Shown here: piece after piece, positions 7,871 to 8,992 of the stretch | How positions within the stretch are numbered: the first letter of the stretch is position 1 | Layout of the letters: each line of letters opens with the position of its first letter | Notes under the pieces: generated by a model | The model's input: only the letters and a program-made list of their open reading frames with translations | Told to the model about the DNA's origin: nothing | The model's database searches: none | Assembly: GCA_023437345.1 (NCBI GenBank) | Contig: JAEZGC010000190.1 | Location: 1-8,992, forward strand | Origin: Actinomycetes bacterium | GTDB taxonomy: Bacteria; Actinomycetota; Actinomycetes; Propionibacteriales; Propionibacteriaceae | Direction: 5' to 3' | Length of the DNA stretch: 8,992 nt | Position numbers and translations under genes: made by a program

Positions 7871-7887
7871 GCCCCGCCCGCCGGGGC
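7871..7887. promoter_or_regulatory. Small inverted repeat between the divergent -10 boxes
   Basis: GCCCCG and CGGGGC (6 bp arms, 5-bp gap) lie midway between the accD and birA -10 boxes. The position would suit an operator controlling both genes, but arms of pure G/C arise easily in such DNA, so the call is weak. Confidence 0.25.
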
Positions 7888-7888
7888 A

Positions 7889-7894
7889 TAGGGT
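7889..7894 (+). promoter_or_regulatory. -10 box of the birA promoter
   Basis: TAGGGT matches TANNNT and ends 8 nt before GTG 7903, so the transcript would be leaderless or carry only 1-2 leader bases. No Shine-Dalgarno precedes the GTG. A -35 element at normal spacing would fall on the accD -10 box, so the two promoters overlap. Confidence 0.5.
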
Positions 7895-7902
7895 GGTCGC
7901 CC

Positions 7903-8676
7903 GTGGGACCACTGGTTGACGCGGACCGGCTGCAGGGTGCAGTGGGGGAGCGGTTCTGGACGAGCGTGGCCACCGTCGGGCAGACCGGGTCGACCAATGC
8001 CGACCTCGCCGCGCTGGCCCGCCCGGGAGCCCCGTCGGGCGCGGTGCTGGTGGCCGACCACCAGACGGCGGGTCGCGGCCGCTTCACCCGGGTGTGGACG
8101 GCACCGCCCGGTGCGTCGCTGGCCGTCTCGCTCATGCTGCGGCCTCCGGCCGACCGGCCGGCGCGCTGGTTGTGGCTGCCGTTGCTGGCAGGGCTGGCGG
8201 TGGTGGACGGGGTGCGGGCGGCGGCCGGCGTGGCGGCCCGGCTGAAGTGGCCCAACGACGTGCTGGTCAGCGGCCGCAAGCTGTGCGGCATCCTGGCTGA
8301 GCGGGTGGAGTCGCCGGCCGGTCCCGCCGTGGTGATCGGGATGGGGATCAACACCACCCTCGCCACGGCGGACCTGCCCGTACCGACAGCCACGTCGTTG
8401 GCGATCGAGGGCGCCGACGCCGATCCCGGGGCTGTGGTGGCGGCGGTGCTGCTCGCCTTCGAGGGCCGCTACACCCGCTGGCTGGCCGGCGCCGACCTGC
8501 GCGACGACTACGCCGCGGCCTGCGACTCGATAGGGCGCCCGGTCCGGGTCGACCTGGGCGACGGCGACGCGGTCGAGGGCACCGGGGTCGGGGTGGATGC
8601 CGACGGCCGGCTGCTGGTGCGGACCCCGTCCGGGGTGCGCGAGTTCGCGGCCGGGGACGTCTGGCACCTGCGCTGA
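7903..8676 (+). CDS. birA: Biotin-[acetyl-CoA carboxylase] ligase (BirA), no HTH domain
   Basis: A 257-residue biotin-protein ligase that forms biotinyl-AMP and attaches biotin to the carrier lysine of acyl-CoA carboxylase alpha subunits. Motifs: TGSTN (28-32), ADHQTAGRGR (51-60, the biotin/AMP glycine-arginine loop), KWPNDVLV (115-122), GRKLCGIL (124-131) with catalytic Lys126, and IGMGIN (145-150). The C-terminal SH3-like domain spans about 210-257, with VEGTGVGVDADGRLLV (224-239) and GDVWHLR at the end. There is no N-terminal helix-turn-helix, so it cannot repress as E. coli BirA does. The frame is open far upstream through DNA antisense to accD; GTG 7903 is chosen because it follows a -10 box at leaderless distance and gives an N-terminus of normal length. 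It diverges from accD, whose complex depends on biotinylation, and is followed 23 bp later by a PH-domain membrane protein. Confidence 0.94.
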   Translation: MGPLVDADRLQGAVGERFWTSVATVGQTGSTNADLAALARPGAPSGAVLVADHQTAGRGRFTRVWTAPPGASLAVSLMLRPPADRPARWLWLPLLAGLAVVDGVRAAAGVAARLKWPNDVLVSGRKLCGILAERVESPAGPAVVIGMGINTTLATADLPVPTATSLAIEGADADPGAVVAAVLLAFEGRYTRWLAGADLRDDYAAACDSIGRPVRVDLGDGDAVEGTGVGVDADGRLLVRTPSGVREFAAGDVWHLR

Positions 8677-8699
8677 GCGGCGCGCCGCGATGTGGAACC

Positions 8700-8992
8700 A
8701 TGGTGGGCGTGGGTCTGCCGGACAAGTACCTCGGGGCTGACGAGGCCGAGTTGCTGCACCTGCGTACCCACGGCAAGGCGCTGGTCTGGCCCGTGCTGGC
8801 GCTACTGCTGGTCGCGGTGGCCGCCGGCGTGGGGCTCGCCGCCACCCCCGGCCGCTGGCAGCCCTGGGCGACCTGGGTGGAGTTCGCGCTCGTCGCGCTC
8901 GCCCTCGCGGGCTGGGTGGTGGCCCCCTACCTGCGCTGGCTGACCACCACCTACACCCTGACCGACCGCCGGATCATCACCCGCCGCGGCAT
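8700..8992 (+). CDS. PH-domain membrane protein, 5' part
   Basis: The first 97 codons of a gene that runs off the window. It has a short polar start (GLPDKYLGADEAELLHLRTHGKALVW, positions 5-30), a first membrane helix at about 27-47, a second at about 60-77, then TTTYTLTDRRIITRRG (82-97), the characteristic opening of a bacterial PH domain (bPH2/YdbS type). As I recall, M. tuberculosis Rv3278c, next to birA, has this architecture; function unknown, probably envelope-associated. The start is uncertain: ATG 8700 is given, but GTG 8709 would give MGLPDKYL, which resembles relatives better. Neither has a strong Shine-Dalgarno. It starts 23 bp after birA in the same direction and is probably co-transcribed with it. 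Confidence 0.85.
   Translation, partial: MVGVGLPDKYLGADEAELLHLRTHGKALVWPVLALLLVAVAAGVGLAATPGRWQPWATWVEFALVALALAGWVVAPYLRWLTTTYTLTDRRIITRRG

Noticed and set aside
7855..8667. N-terminal extension of accD in the open minus-strand frame
   Set aside because: It is antisense to birA and has no family similarity; the AccD N-terminus and a -10 box fix ATG 7854.

Overview
The window is GC-rich, densely packed chromosomal DNA from an actinobacterium. The evidence is the GC-rich third codon positions, GTG starts, ATGA/GTGA gene overlaps, -10 boxes set directly against start codons, and gene families typical of Actinobacteria (acyl-CoA carboxylase epsilon subunit, HTH-less biotin ligase, decaprenyl-phosphate phosphoribosyltransferase). 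I suspect Propionibacteriales, but the sequence alone does not prove it.

Plus strand, 63-2893: ATPase and permease of a sugar ABC importer of the MmsA/MmsB (GguA/GguB) type, overlapping by ATGA. The sugar-binding protein should lie just upstream, outside the window. A strong 15-bp hairpin (2909-2942) closes this operon and separates it from a convergent minus-strand block.

Minus strand, transcribed from 7854 down to 2985: accD (acyl-CoA/propionyl-CoA carboxylase beta), accE (epsilon), a DUF937/YidB-like protein with a Gly-rich repeat tail, maf (nucleotide pyrophosphatase), a 178-bp gap carrying degenerate 21-bp tandem repeats plus an inverted copy, ubiA (decaprenyl-phosphate phosphoribosyltransferase, Rv3806c-like) and a short-chain dehydrogenase. 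Neighbours overlap by 4 bp at three of the five junctions, so translational coupling is likely.

Plus strand, 7903 to the end: birA (biotin-protein ligase without a DNA-binding domain) diverges from accD across only 48 bp, followed by the start of a membrane protein with a bacterial PH domain. From memory, the order PH protein - birA <> accD - accE - maf matches Mycobacterium tuberculosis Rv3278c-Rv3282, so this is a conserved core locus. Differences from that locus are the YidB-like gene between accE and maf and the ubiA-SDR pair downstream.

Functionally, BirA would biotinylate the biotin-carrier (alpha) subunit, encoded elsewhere, that works with AccD/AccE to make methylmalonyl-CoA or malonyl-CoA. 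UbiA acts in polyprenyl-phospho-ribose/arabinose supply for the cell envelope. I see no RNA gene, mobile element, CRISPR array or obvious new defence system. The best leads are the repeat-filled gap before ubiA and the overlapping, apparently leaderless accD/birA promoters.
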